Below are positions 7,503 to 15,489 of a stretch of 64,000 bases of DNA, one piece after another. Numbering within the stretch: the first letter of the stretch is position 1; each line of letters opens with the position of its first letter. This stretch comes from Bradyrhizobium zhanjiangense (GTDB taxonomy: Bacteria > Pseudomonadota > Alphaproteobacteria > Rhizobiales > Xanthobacteraceae). The notes beneath the pieces were generated by a model. The model saw only the letters and a program-made list of their open reading frames with translations. It made no database searches and was not told the DNA's origin. The translations under genes were made by a program, and so were the position numbers. Location: assembly GCF_004114935.1 (NCBI RefSeq), contig NZ_CP022221.1, positions 1,302,001-1,366,000 on the forward strand. Direction: 5' to 3'.

Positions 7503-7928
7503 ATGGAGGAGGCGACCTATCGCGGCACGGTCTATCCGTGGCAATGCGATCATGTCGGCCACATGAACATCATGTGGTATGTCGGCAAGTTCGACGAGGC
7601 CAACTGGAATCTGTTCGCCCGGCTCGGACTGACGCCGAGCTATCTGCGCAGCTCGGGCCGCGGCATGGCCGCGGTGCAGCAGAACATCGCCTACAAGCGC
7701 GAGCTGCTCGCCGGCGACATCGTCGAGATCCGCAGCCATCTGCTTGAAGTTCGCGACAAGTCGATCCGCTTCCGGCATGACATGATGAATGCGGAGACCG
7801 GCGAATTCGCGGCGACCTGCGAGATCACCGGCGTGCACATGGATCGCCAATTACGGAAGTCCGTACCGTTCACCGATACCATCCGAGAGATCGCCATGAA
7901 GCACCTTTCCGTGCCGGCGGAGGCGTGA
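7503..7928 (+). CDS. acyl-CoA thioesterase, 4HBT hotdog family
   Basis: 141 residues forming a single hotdog domain. The N-terminus carries the 4-hydroxybenzoyl-CoA thioesterase motif QCDHVGHMNIMWYVGKFDEA (residues 13-32), in which the Asp and the GHMN loop are the catalytic region. These cytoplasmic enzymes hydrolyse acyl- or aroyl-CoA to the acid and CoA. The start ATG at 7503 begins the domain directly; the frame is open further upstream but that would run through the operators. A second hotdog protein follows after 3 bases, and the pair is controlled by the divergent TetR protein. Substrate is unknown. Confidence 0.88.
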   Translation: MEEATYRGTVYPWQCDHVGHMNIMWYVGKFDEANWNLFARLGLTPSYLRSSGRGMAAVQQNIAYKRELLAGDIVEIRSHLLEVRDKSIRFRHDMMNAETGEFAATCEITGVHMDRQLRKSVPFTDTIREIAMKHLSVPAEA

Positions 7929-7931
7929 ACC

Positions 7932-8408
7932 ATGGTCGCATTCGAGCCGAAAAACCCCGATTACCGCGCGGCGGCCATGGCGATGTTCGCGGCCCAGCCG
8001 GCAATGCACACGCTCGGCATCTCGATTGTCCATCTCGCCCCGGGCGAGGTGGAGCTGGCGATGCTGCATTCGGCTGCCTTCACGCAGCAGAACGGGTTTG
8101 TCCATGCCGGTATCATCACCGCAGGCCTGGACAATGCCTGCGGCGTCGCCGCTTTCACCCTGATGCCACGTGAAGCGGACATCCTCACCGTCGAGTTCAA
8201 GACCACGCTGCTCGCACCTGCTCGCGGTGCGCGCTTTGTCTTCAGGGCCGAGGTAGTCAAACCCGGCCGCATGCTGACCTTCTGCGAGGCCAGGGCCTTT
8301 GCCGAACATGAGGGCAAGACGACGCTGATCGCTTCCATGACCGGCACGCTGATGGCGATGCTGCCACGCGCTGCGGCGTCGCAAGCGCCGGCCGCGATCC
8401 GCGCATAG
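7932..8408 (+). CDS. PaaI-type hotdog thioesterase
   Basis: 158 residues, one hotdog domain of the PaaI/YdiI type. The diagnostic stretch is NGFVHAGIITAGLDNACG (residues 56-73), where HxG and the following helix with Asp form the active site, followed by VEFKTTLLAPARG. It is the second gene of the TetR-controlled pair, starting 3 bases after the first stop. Enzymes of this type clear misprimed or excess acyl-CoAs in aromatic or fatty acid degradation. Two different thioesterases under one repressor point to CoA-ester detoxification or CoA recycling. Confidence 0.88.
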   Translation: MVAFEPKNPDYRAAAMAMFAAQPAMHTLGISIVHLAPGEVELAMLHSAAFTQQNGFVHAGIITAGLDNACGVAAFTLMPREADILTVEFKTTLLAPARGARFVFRAEVVKPGRMLTFCEARAFAEHEGKTTLIASMTGTLMAMLPRAAASQAPAAIRA

Positions 8409-8506
8409 CATGGCGATGACATCGCGCCCGCGACGCTCTATATCAGCCGTAACAATTCCCGGTCCCGAATCGTATTTGCGGCGATGGGACCGAAACGGGA
8501 CGAGAT

Positions 8507-9166
8507 ATGGCTGGATCTGGGAATAAGCGCCTTGTGGCGACGCGGCGCGCGGCGTTGACGCTGATCGGGGCGGGTGCCTTGGCGGCGGGCGGGATCACTT
8601 TCGCGCGCGCCGCCGCCGATGACGACGAGGTGCTGACCGAAACCAAGGTGCTGCGCGATCCCGACACGCCGGTTGCCGGCAATCCCGACGGCAACATCAC
8701 CATCGTCGAATGGTCCGACTACAATTGTCCCTATTGCCGCAAGCTCGAGCCCGAGCTGCGCCAAGTCGTCCAGGACGACGGCAAGGTGCGGCTGGTGATG
8801 AAGGATTGGCCGATCCTCGGGCCGGTCTCGGTCACGGCGGCGCGGACCGCGCTCGCGGCGAAATTCCAGGGCAAGTACCATCAGGCCCACGACGCCATGA
8901 TGGGCGTCAGCTCGCGCCTGACCGAGCCGCGCATCAACGAGCTTCTCGCTGGCGCCGGCGTCGACATGGACCGCCTGAAGCACGATCTCGCCGGCCATGC
9001 CAAGGACATCGACGCGATTCTCAAGCGCAACAATGAGCAAGCTGAAGCCTTTGGCTTCCGCGGCACGCCGTCCTTCATTGTCGGCAAGTACCGCGTACCG
9101 GGCGTGCTGAGCATGAACGAGTTCGAGCAGGTCATTGCCGACGCACGCAAGGCCAAGATGAACTGA
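8507..9166 (+). CDS. DsbA-family thiol oxidase, Tat-type signal
   Basis: 219 residues. N-terminal signal with twin Arg (VATRRAALTLIG, residues 10-21) and cleavage near FARAAA (residue 37). A thioredoxin fold with helical insert follows: active site Cys-Pro-Tyr-Cys in YNCPYCRKLEPE (residues ~74-85), the DsbA-like helical segment 110-165, and the cis-Pro strand FRGTPSFIVGKY (residues ~183-194). It resembles BdbD/DsbA oxidases that introduce disulfides in exported proteins, with dsbB at 3984-4523 a possible oxidant. The gene is monocistronic. Confidence 0.9.
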   Translation: MAGSGNKRLVATRRAALTLIGAGALAAGGITFARAAADDDEVLTETKVLRDPDTPVAGNPDGNITIVEWSDYNCPYCRKLEPELRQVVQDDGKVRLVMKDWPILGPVSVTAARTALAAKFQGKYHQAHDAMMGVSSRLTEPRINELLAGAGVDMDRLKHDLAGHAKDIDAILKRNNEQAEAFGFRGTPSFIVGKYRVPGVLSMNEFEQVIADARKAKMN

Positions 9167-9179
9167 GCCGAGCGCTAAA

Positions 9180-9277
9180 GCATGATCCGGAAAAGTGCGC
9201 AGCGGTTTTCCGAAAAGATCATGCTCAAACAATAACCTAGAGCGCGATGACAATTCATCCTAATCTCATCGCGCTTT
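9180..9277. repeat. composite palindromic repeat family B, copy 1 of 4
   Basis: The first part is an inverted repeat GCATGATCCGGAAAA...GGTTTTCCGAAAAGATCATGC (9180-9224). It is followed by a second hairpin with arms AGCGCGATGA (9241-9250) and TCATCGCGCT (9267-9276). The first part recurs at 25994-26047, 35305-35349 and 39240-39283; the second part is attached only to this copy. Confidence 0.93.
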
Positions 9278-9294
9278 AGTCATCACGCAACACA

Positions 9295-9327
9295 AAGGCG
9301 CCGCCGCGGAGTTCGCGACGGCGCCTT
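9295..9327. terminator. bidirectional hairpin between dsbA-like gene and small membrane protein
   Basis: AAGGCGCCG (9295-9303) pairs with CGGCGCCTT (9319-9327) around a 15-base loop. It sits between two convergent genes, 19 bases from the stop codon of the leftward one. A short T-rich tail is present on the plus strand (TTGTT). Confidence 0.65.
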
Positions 9328-9345
9328 GTTCATGATGCGGCGTCG

Positions 9346-9552
9346 CTACTTCGATGAGATCCGGACCCAGTCCTTGTGCGCTCGGTCGCGCAGCGCGTCC
9401 CAATCGGCCTTGGCGACATCCCAGTTCACGATGGTGCGATTGGTGGTCGCGACCTCGCCATTGGCGACCGACGACGTCTGCATGGAATCATAGACGTAAA
9501 CGCCGCCCGCGAGCAGCAGTGCGCCCAGGATCATTCCAAAAAAAGTCTGCAT
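9346..9552 (-). CDS. small single-helix membrane protein, function unknown
   Basis: 68 residues. Residues 1-24 form one hydrophobic helix (FFGMILGALLLAGGVYVY), either a membrane anchor or an uncleaved signal, then a polar tail rich in Asp, Trp and Lys (NWDVAKADWDALRDRAHKDW). The ATG at 9552 is preceded by GGAGG at the right distance; the upstream open part of the frame is not used. I do not recognise a family. The tail after the helix would be periplasmic. Confidence 0.75.
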   Translation of the reverse strand: MQTFFGMILGALLLAGGVYVYDSMQTSSVANGEVATTNRTIVNWDVAKADWDALRDRAHKDWVRISSK

Positions 9553-9634
9553 AGCGAACCTCCGGTGACCGGCGATAACGTCGGCCCGGAGCAATGGTTC
9601 CCGCGGCAGTACGGCATAGATAAGGACGGATCGT

Positions 9635-10705
9635 TCATGTCCCATTCAGCCATTCCAGCAGCTCCGCGTTGATTTCGCGCGGATAGGTGTGACTGAGGTC
9701 GTCGATCTCCCGATAGGTGACGTCGGCGCCAGCGGCAGCGAGCGCCGCCTGCGTCTGCCGCGCGGTCTGCACCGGAAACATCCAGTCGAGCTTGCCGTGG
9801 GTGATGAAGACCGGCAGGCGCTGGAGGCGCGTGGCGTCCGCCATCTCCGCCATCAGCGGATGGAAAGTCGCCGACACCGGCGCAAGATGCGTGAATGGCG
9901 AGGCGCCGTCGAGGCCGGTGACGTAGCAGAAGGTGCCGCCGTCGCTCATGCCGGTCAGCAGCATCCGCGAGGCATCGACCGTCCATCGGCCGCGCACGGT
10001 CTCGAGGATGCGCATAAGATTCGGCGTGTCGCCATCGTCGCCCATCAGCGCCCAGGTCGGGCCGGTTGCCGTCGGCGCCACCAGGATTGAGCCAAGGCTG
10101 CGCGCATCGCGCAACCAGCTCCACAGGAAACCGCGCCCGTTACCGCTGCCGCCATGCAGCGCCATCACCAGCGGCATGGCGCGATCGGACATGTAATATT
10201 CGGGCACATAGACCGAGAAGCCACCGCGGCTGCCGGGCTCGTTGTGATCATGGAAGATGCCGGTATTTTCGCTCGCGCCGACTTCGAGCCGCGACAACAG
10301 ATCGGCATTTTCGCGATTGGCAGCGTTGAGAAAGAAGCTGCTCACCGGGGGAAACTGCAGGGCCAGCGGATAGAGCGCCTCCTGTGCGCGCGGCAGGTGG
10401 CGCAGCGCGCGGAACACCGCGACGAGGTCGCCATTGCCACGCTCGACCTCGCGAATGCCGGCAAAGGCGGCGAGCGTCTCGTCGCAGGCGCGATCGAGCC
10501 GATCGCGTAGGCCGGCGAACTGCTCCGGCCAGTCGCCGATCGCTGCCTGCGCCGCTTGCAGCGCCTCGTCAGGCGCGCCGATCGCGTTCATCACCGACGC
10601 GAAGGCCGGCGGGTGCAGATGCCGCTGGAAGAAGCCGAGCGCCTCCAGCGCGTTGAGCAGCGGCGGCAGCACGGCCACGATGTCGTCCACCACGGCCTCG
10701 GTCAT
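9635..10705 (-). CDS. alpha/beta hydrolase with helical N-terminal domain
   Basis: 356 residues, no signal peptide. Residues 1-140 are an all-helical domain; residues 160-356 form an alpha/beta hydrolase core of the polyhydroxybutyrate-depolymerase/feruloyl-esterase-like type, with oxyanion motif LHGGSG (183-188), nucleophile Ser254 in GMSDGG, acid Asp307 in GKLDWMFP and base His339 in LSHTYP. The triad is complete, so it should be an active esterase or related hydrolase. The long frame reaching to 11191 is an artefact; ATG 10705 starts the protein. It lies 23 bases after the HtrA-like gene and is presumably co-transcribed with it. Substrate unknown. Confidence 0.85.
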   Translation of the reverse strand: MTEAVVDDIVAVLPPLLNALEALGFFQRHLHPPAFASVMNAIGAPDEALQAAQAAIGDWPEQFAGLRDRLDRACDETLAAFAGIREVERGNGDLVAVFRALRHLPRAQEALYPLALQFPPVSSFFLNAANRENADLLSRLEVGASENTGIFHDHNEPGSRGGFSVYVPEYYMSDRAMPLVMALHGGSGNGRGFLWSWLRDARSLGSILVAPTATGPTWALMGDDGDTPNLMRILETVRGRWTVDASRMLLTGMSDGGTFCYVTGLDGASPFTHLAPVSATFHPLMAEMADATRLQRLPVFITHGKLDWMFPVQTARQTQAALAAAGADVTYREIDDLSHTYPREINAELLEWLNGT

Positions 10706-10728
10706 CGCGGCTTCCTCAAGCTTTTGGG

Positions 10729-11700
10729 TCAGTGCAGCTTCGGCGCCTTCAAAAGCTTGAAGCGATCGGTCGAGGTCACCGTGACGTCGAAGGTGACGCC
10801 TTCGTGATGCACGGTCAGCGGCACGTCGACGCCGGCGGCGCCGAGCGCCCACATCTTCTTGTAGAAACCGGTCTGGCTCGTGACCTTGTCGCCGTCCACG
10901 GCGAGGATGACATCGCCGGTCTTGAGCTCGGCGCGCGCGGCCGGACCGTTGGCGGAGATCCCGATCACCACCACGCGGTTGTCGATCTCGGTCGAGTAGA
11001 GCCCGAGCCAGGGCCGTGCCGGCTTGTTGACGCGGCCGAACTTGCGCAGGTCGTCGAGGATCGGCTTCAAGAGGTCGATCGGCACGATCATGTTGACATG
11101 CTCGGCCTTGCCGTCGCGTTCGCGCTCGAGTTGGAGCGAGCCGATGCCGATCAACTCGCCGCGTTCGTTGAGAAGCGCGGTGCCGCCCCAATTCGGATGT
11201 GCGGGATAGGTAAAGATGGCCTCATCCAGCAGATATTCCCAATAGCCGGCGAATTCCTGCTTGGCCACGATCTGGCTCGCAACCGAGCGCGTGCGGCCGC
11301 CGGCGCCGCCGACCACGACGCGGTCGCCGATCCGCGTTTCCGCCGAGGTGCCGAGCGGCAGAGGTTCGACGTCGAGCTGGCCGAGCGCCTGTACGAGGCC
11401 GAAGCCGGTGACGGAATCGAAGCCGAGCGCATGCCCTTCGACCACACGCCCGTCGGCGAGGTGCAGCCATACGGATTCCGCCTCGGTGATGAGGTAGCCG
11501 ATGGTGAGCACCAGCCCGTCGTCGATCACGACGCCGTTGCCGGCGCGTTCGGTGCCCAACGTCTCGGCGCTGAAGGCGTCCGGCGGGATGATGGCGTGCA
11601 GGCCGACGACGGAGCCGAGCGCGCGGTCGAGATCGAAACCATAATCGCTCGCACGCGGCTGGTTGGCCGGCGGCACTCTCCATTCGGTCAGGGTGGGCAT
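10729..11700 (-). CDS. HtrA/S1C-fold protein with PDZ domain, catalytic triad lost
   Basis: 323 residues with the DegP/DegS layout: trypsin-like barrel (about 25-215) and one PDZ domain (about 225-315, with LGLYSTEIDNRVVVIG and LKTGDVILAVDG). Aligned by eye to DegP, all three catalytic positions are changed: the His of 'TNNHV' is Tyr69 in TIGYLI, the Asp of 'SDIAL' is Gly99 in TGFGL, and the Ser of 'GNSGG' is Trp171 in PNWGG. There is no signal peptide, so it is probably cytoplasmic, unlike DegP. ATG 11700 follows AGGAGAACTCC. With the hydrolase just downstream it may be a scaffold or binding subunit rather than a protease. Confidence 0.85.
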   Translation of the reverse strand: MPTLTEWRVPPANQPRASDYGFDLDRALGSVVGLHAIIPPDAFSAETLGTERAGNGVVIDDGLVLTIGYLITEAESVWLHLADGRVVEGHALGFDSVTGFGLVQALGQLDVEPLPLGTSAETRIGDRVVVGGAGGRTRSVASQIVAKQEFAGYWEYLLDEAIFTYPAHPNWGGTALLNERGELIGIGSLQLERERDGKAEHVNMIVPIDLLKPILDDLRKFGRVNKPARPWLGLYSTEIDNRVVVIGISANGPAARAELKTGDVILAVDGDKVTSQTGFYKKMWALGAAGVDVPLTVHHEGVTFDVTVTSTDRFKLLKAPKLH

Positions 11701-11987
11701 GGAGTTCTCCTGGCTGAGAGCATCGCTCCGCCGTGGCCGGCGGAACGAGGCGCGAAGCACGCATAATTTAGGCCGGAGGACGCCGTCTTGAAAGCCTCGT
11801 TCCCAACTATTCCAGAGAACGCCGCGTGAAATCTTCGAAAGGCTTAGCGACGGTTCGTGCACAGACGGCGGGCGTCACTTCGATCCGGCCGCCGCCGCAT
11901 GGCTGGTGTCCGGCGAGATGCTAGGCGGCGTGCAACGAAGCTGCTAACCATTGCCGCTTCGTTTGACCAGGGATCACGGATCGAAGC

Positions 11988-13406
11988 ATGGATAACCGCA
12001 GCGACATCTGGCGTGGCGTCGACACGATCAAGGCGCGTTTCATCGACCTCAGCGACAAGGTCTGGGGCACGCCCGAGGTGTGCTACACCGAGGCGCGATC
12101 AGCCGCCGAGCATCTCGCCGAGCTGCGCCATCAGGGTTTCCGCATCACCGAGAACGTCGCCGGCATCCCGACTGCGCTGATGGGCGAGTGGGGCCAGGGC
12201 GGTCCGGTCATCGCCTTCATGGGTGAATATGACGCGCTGCCGGGATTGAGCCAGGAGGCGGGTGTCGCCGAGCACCGTCCGATCGAGACCGGTGGCCATG
12301 GCCATGGCTGCGGTCACAATCTGCTCGGTTCCGCCGCGCTGCTCGCCGCGACCGCGGTGAAGGACTGGCTCGCCGAGAACAAGGTGCCGGGCCGCGTGCG
12401 CTATTACGGGTGCCCTGCGGAAGAGGGTGGCGCGGCAAAGGCCTTCATGGTGCGCTCCGGTGCGTTCGAAGATGCCGATATCGCCATCACCTGGCATCCG
12501 CACAGCTTCTGGGAGGTGGCGGTGACGCCGTCGCTCGCCAACACGCGCGCGGATTTCATCTTCACCGGCCGCACATCGCATGCGGCGGCCTCGCCGCATC
12601 TCGGCCGCTCTGCGCTCGACGCGGTGGAATTGATGAACGTCGGCGTCAACTACATGCGTGAGCACATGCCGAGCGACGCGCGCGTGCACTATGCCTTGCT
12701 CGACACCGGCGGCATCGCGCCCAACGTGGTGCAGGCCCATGCGCGCGTGCGCTATTCGATCCGTGCCCGCGATCTTCCCGGCATGAACGAGCTGGTCGAG
12801 CGCGTGTCCAAGATCGCGCAGGGCGCGGCGCTGATGACCGAGACCAAGGTGGAAATGAAGATCATCTCCGCGGTCTCCAACATCCTGCCGAACACGCCGC
12901 TGGAACAGGCGCTGCACCGGGTGATGGAAGAGCTCGGACCGCCGCATTTCGACGACGCGGACAAGAGCTTTGCCGGCCAGATCCGTGCGACGCTGAGCGA
13001 CAAGGACATCTCGTCGGTCTACTACGCGATCGGCATGGAGCCGACGGATCGGCCGCTGGCCGACTTCCTGGTGCCGCTGGATGCCAAGCGCAACCCGCTG
13101 GTCGGCTCGACCGATGTGGGCGACGTGAGCTGGGTGGTCCCGACCGTGCAGGTTCACGCACCGACGGTTGCAATCGGTACGCCCTTCCACACCTGGCAGG
13201 TGGTCGCGCAAGGCAAGAGCCCGCATGCACACAAGGCCATGGTGCAGGCGGCCAAGGCGATGGCCGGGCTCGGCATCAAGGCGCTGACGGAACCGGAGCT
13301 GATCAAGTCTGCCAAGGCGGATCTTCAGAAGCGGACGGCCAAGACGCCTTACGTTTGTCCGTTGCCGGACCACGTCGCGCCGCCGCTCGATATGTCCGTG
13401 GCGTAG
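11988..13406 (+). CDS. M20-family amidohydrolase, AbgB-like
   Basis: 472 residues, cytoplasmic, no signal peptide. M20D metallopeptidase fold: metal ligands in GHGHGCGHNLLG (about residues 103-114), the Glu pair in CPAEEGGAAK (about 141-150), and the dimerisation lid domain from about 190 to 310, beginning near TGRTSHAAASPHLGRSA. It is closest in pattern to AbgB, the large subunit of p-aminobenzoyl-glutamate hydrolase, but AbgA is absent, so the substrate may be another N-acyl or peptidic amide. It directly precedes a complete peptide-type ABC importer on the same strand, suggesting that this enzyme cleaves what the importer brings in. Confidence 0.88.
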   Translation: MDNRSDIWRGVDTIKARFIDLSDKVWGTPEVCYTEARSAAEHLAELRHQGFRITENVAGIPTALMGEWGQGGPVIAFMGEYDALPGLSQEAGVAEHRPIETGGHGHGCGHNLLGSAALLAATAVKDWLAENKVPGRVRYYGCPAEEGGAAKAFMVRSGAFEDADIAITWHPHSFWEVAVTPSLANTRADFIFTGRTSHAAASPHLGRSALDAVELMNVGVNYMREHMPSDARVHYALLDTGGIAPNVVQAHARVRYSIRARDLPGMNELVERVSKIAQGAALMTETKVEMKIISAVSNILPNTPLEQALHRVMEELGPPHFDDADKSFAGQIRATLSDKDISSVYYAIGMEPTDRPLADFLVPLDAKRNPLVGSTDVGDVSWVVPTVQVHAPTVAIGTPFHTWQVVAQGKSPHAHKAMVQAAKAMAGLGIKALTEPELIKSAKADLQKRTAKTPYVCPLPDHVAPPLDMSVA

Positions 13407-13464
13407 AATTTCGCCTCGATACTTCGTCTGATCCGGCGAACAAATTTTCCGCAGTGCAGCGCGC

Positions 13465-13635
13465 AATCCAGCATGTTTTGATGCTGGATTGCCGAACGGA
13501 TGGGCTCACGGAACGCCGTTTTGCCCAACAGGCAGCCAGAAGACCGTTTGCACACACACGGTCCCAGTTGACGTCCACCCCATTCGGTGTGCCATCTACT
13601 GCCAGCCAAATAGGCGGCCGCACTTCACGGCCGCC
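13465..13635 (+). promoter_or_regulatory. two leader hairpins upstream of the importer operon
   Basis: The 262-base gap before the binding protein holds two strong hairpins. The first is AATCCAGCAT (13465-13474) and ATGCTGGATT (13481-13490), a perfect 10-bp stem. The second is GGCGGCCG (13613-13620) and CGGCCGCC (13628-13635) followed by TTCATC, ending 33 bases before the start codon. The first may terminate the amidohydrolase transcript; the second could be part of an mRNA leader. Confidence 0.5.
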
Positions 13636-13668
13636 TTCATCACTATGGAAACCAGACGGGGGACAACC

Positions 13669-15459
13669 ATGCTGGATAAAGAACTGCGTTCGATGATCGG
13701 CCAGGTGAAGGACGGGCGGATGGATCGCCGCGCCTTCATCCAGCGCCTGGCTGCCGTGGGCCTGACCGCACCGCTGGCCAACCAGATCCTCGCGCTCGGC
13801 GGTGTCGCCATGGCCGAGGGCGCCTCGACCTACAAGCCGACCAAGCGCGGCGGTGGCGGCGCATTGAAGCTGTTGTGGTGGCAGGGTCCGACCTTGCTCA
13901 ATCCGCATTTCGCCACCGGCACCAAGGATCAGGACGGTTCGCGCCTGTTCTACGAGCCGCTCGCCTGCTGGGATCCGGACGGCAACATGAAGCTCGTTCT
14001 GGCGTCCGAAATTCCCTCGACCCAGAACGGCCTGCTGGCCGCCGACGGCAAGTCGGTGACGTGGAAGCTGAAGCCCGGCGTGAAATGGCACGACGGCAAG
14101 CCGTTCTCGGCCGACGACGTCGTCTTCACCTGGGAATACATCATCGATCCGGCGACCGCCGCCGTCACCGTGGCGACCTACCGCGACATCACGGTCGAGA
14201 AGGTGGATGACCTCACGGTTCGCCTCACCTTCAAGAAGCCGACGCCGTTCTGGGCGGACGCCTTTGTCGGTGCAACCGGACAGATTCTGCCCAAGCACCT
14301 GTTCGCCGAGTACAAGGGCTCCAAGTCTCGCGAAGCGCCGAACAACCTCGCGCCCGTCGGTACCGGCCCCTACAAGTTCCTCGAGTTCAAGCCCGGCGAC
14401 CTGATCCGCGGCGAGATCAACAAAGACTATCACATGCCGAACCGGCCCTATTTCGACACGCTCGAGATGAAGGGCGGTGGCGACGCTGTGTCGGCCGCAC
14501 GCGCGGTGATCCAGACCGGCGAGTATGATTTCGGTTGGAACATCCAGGTCGAGGACGACGTCCTCCTGCGCCTGGAGAAGGGCGGCAAGGGCAAGACCAT
14601 CTATGCCGTGGGTGGCGACACCGAGTTCATCGCGCTCAATTTCACCGATCCCAACACCGAGGTCGACGGCGAACGCTCCTCGATGAAGACCAAGCATCCG
14701 TTGTTCTCCGACCCCGCCGTGCGCAAGGCGCTGTCGCTGCTGGTCGATCGCGAGTCCATCAAGAAGGCCATCTATGGCCGCGCCGGCCGCACCACCGCGA
14801 ACTTCCTCAATGGCCCCGAAAAGTTCGTCTCCAAGAACACCTCATGGGAGTTCAGCATCGAGAAAGCCTCGAAGATCCTGGACGATGCCGGCTGGAAGCC
14901 GGGCGCCGACGGCATCCGCGAGAAGGATGGCAAGAAGCTGAAGCTGCTCTACCAGACCTCGATCAACGGCCCGCGCCAGAAGACCCAGGCGATCGTCAAG
15001 CAGGCCTGTCAGAAGGCCGGCATCGACGTCGAGCTGAAGTCGGTCGTGGCCTCGGTGTTCTTCTCGTCGGACGTCGCCAATCCCGACACCTATGCGAAGT
15101 TCTATGCTGACATCGAGATGTTCCAGATCCCGATGAGCCAGCCGGATCCGGCCCAGCACATGCGCCGCTATCATTCGAGCAACGTGGCGACGAAGGAGAA
15201 CAAGTGGCAGGGCACCAACTTCCCGCGCTATGTCAACAAGGAGTACGACACCACCATCGACGCCGCCGACGGCGAGATGGATCCGGTCAAGCGCGCGGCG
15301 CTCTACATCAAGGCCAACGACCTCCTGTTCCAGGACACCGTGTTCATTCCGGCGCAGCACCGGCTCAAAGTGGAGGCGGCCTCGAACACGCTGCGCCCGG
15401 TGATCTCCGGCTGGGCCAATGAAACCGACAATCTGTTCGACTGGTACCGCGAGGAATGA
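13669..15459 (+). CDS. peptide ABC transporter substrate-binding protein, Tat-exported
   Basis: 596 residues, family 5 solute-binding protein (DppA/OppA class). Twin-Arg signal MDRRAFIQRLAAVGL around residues 18-32, cleavage near AMAEGA (residue ~51). The binding core includes GGALKLLWWQGPTLLNPHF, the KPGVKWHDGKPFSADDVVFTWEYI-region signature (written here only in part: KWHDGKPFSADDV near residue 145) and AVRKALSLLVDRE near 350. The start at ATG 13669 follows GGGGGAC. First gene of a five-gene importer; ligand is probably a peptide or opine-like compound. Confidence 0.92.
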   Translation: MLDKELRSMIGQVKDGRMDRRAFIQRLAAVGLTAPLANQILALGGVAMAEGASTYKPTKRGGGGALKLLWWQGPTLLNPHFATGTKDQDGSRLFYEPLACWDPDGNMKLVLASEIPSTQNGLLAADGKSVTWKLKPGVKWHDGKPFSADDVVFTWEYIIDPATAAVTVATYRDITVEKVDDLTVRLTFKKPTPFWADAFVGATGQILPKHLFAEYKGSKSREAPNNLAPVGTGPYKFLEFKPGDLIRGEINKDYHMPNRPYFDTLEMKGGGDAVSAARAVIQTGEYDFGWNIQVEDDVLLRLEKGGKGKTIYAVGGDTEFIALNFTDPNTEVDGERSSMKTKHPLFSDPAVRKALSLLVDRESIKKAIYGRAGRTTANFLNGPEKFVSKNTSWEFSIEKASKILDDAGWKPGADGIREKDGKKLKLLYQTSINGPRQKTQAIVKQACQKAGIDVELKSVVASVFFSSDVANPDTYAKFYADIEMFQIPMSQPDPAQHMRRYHSSNVATKENKWQGTNFPRYVNKEYDTTIDAADGEMDPVKRAALYIKANDLLFQDTVFIPAQHRLKVEAASNTLRPVISGWANETDNLFDWYREE

Positions 15460-15489
15460 TCCCCCAACTCTAGACGGGGCCTTTCCCTC

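Noticed and set aside
12099..13466. 455-codon minus-strand frame
   Set aside because: Antisense to the M20 amidohydrolase, rich in Arg/His/Gly, no domain and no start signal; the plus-strand gene has clear motifs.
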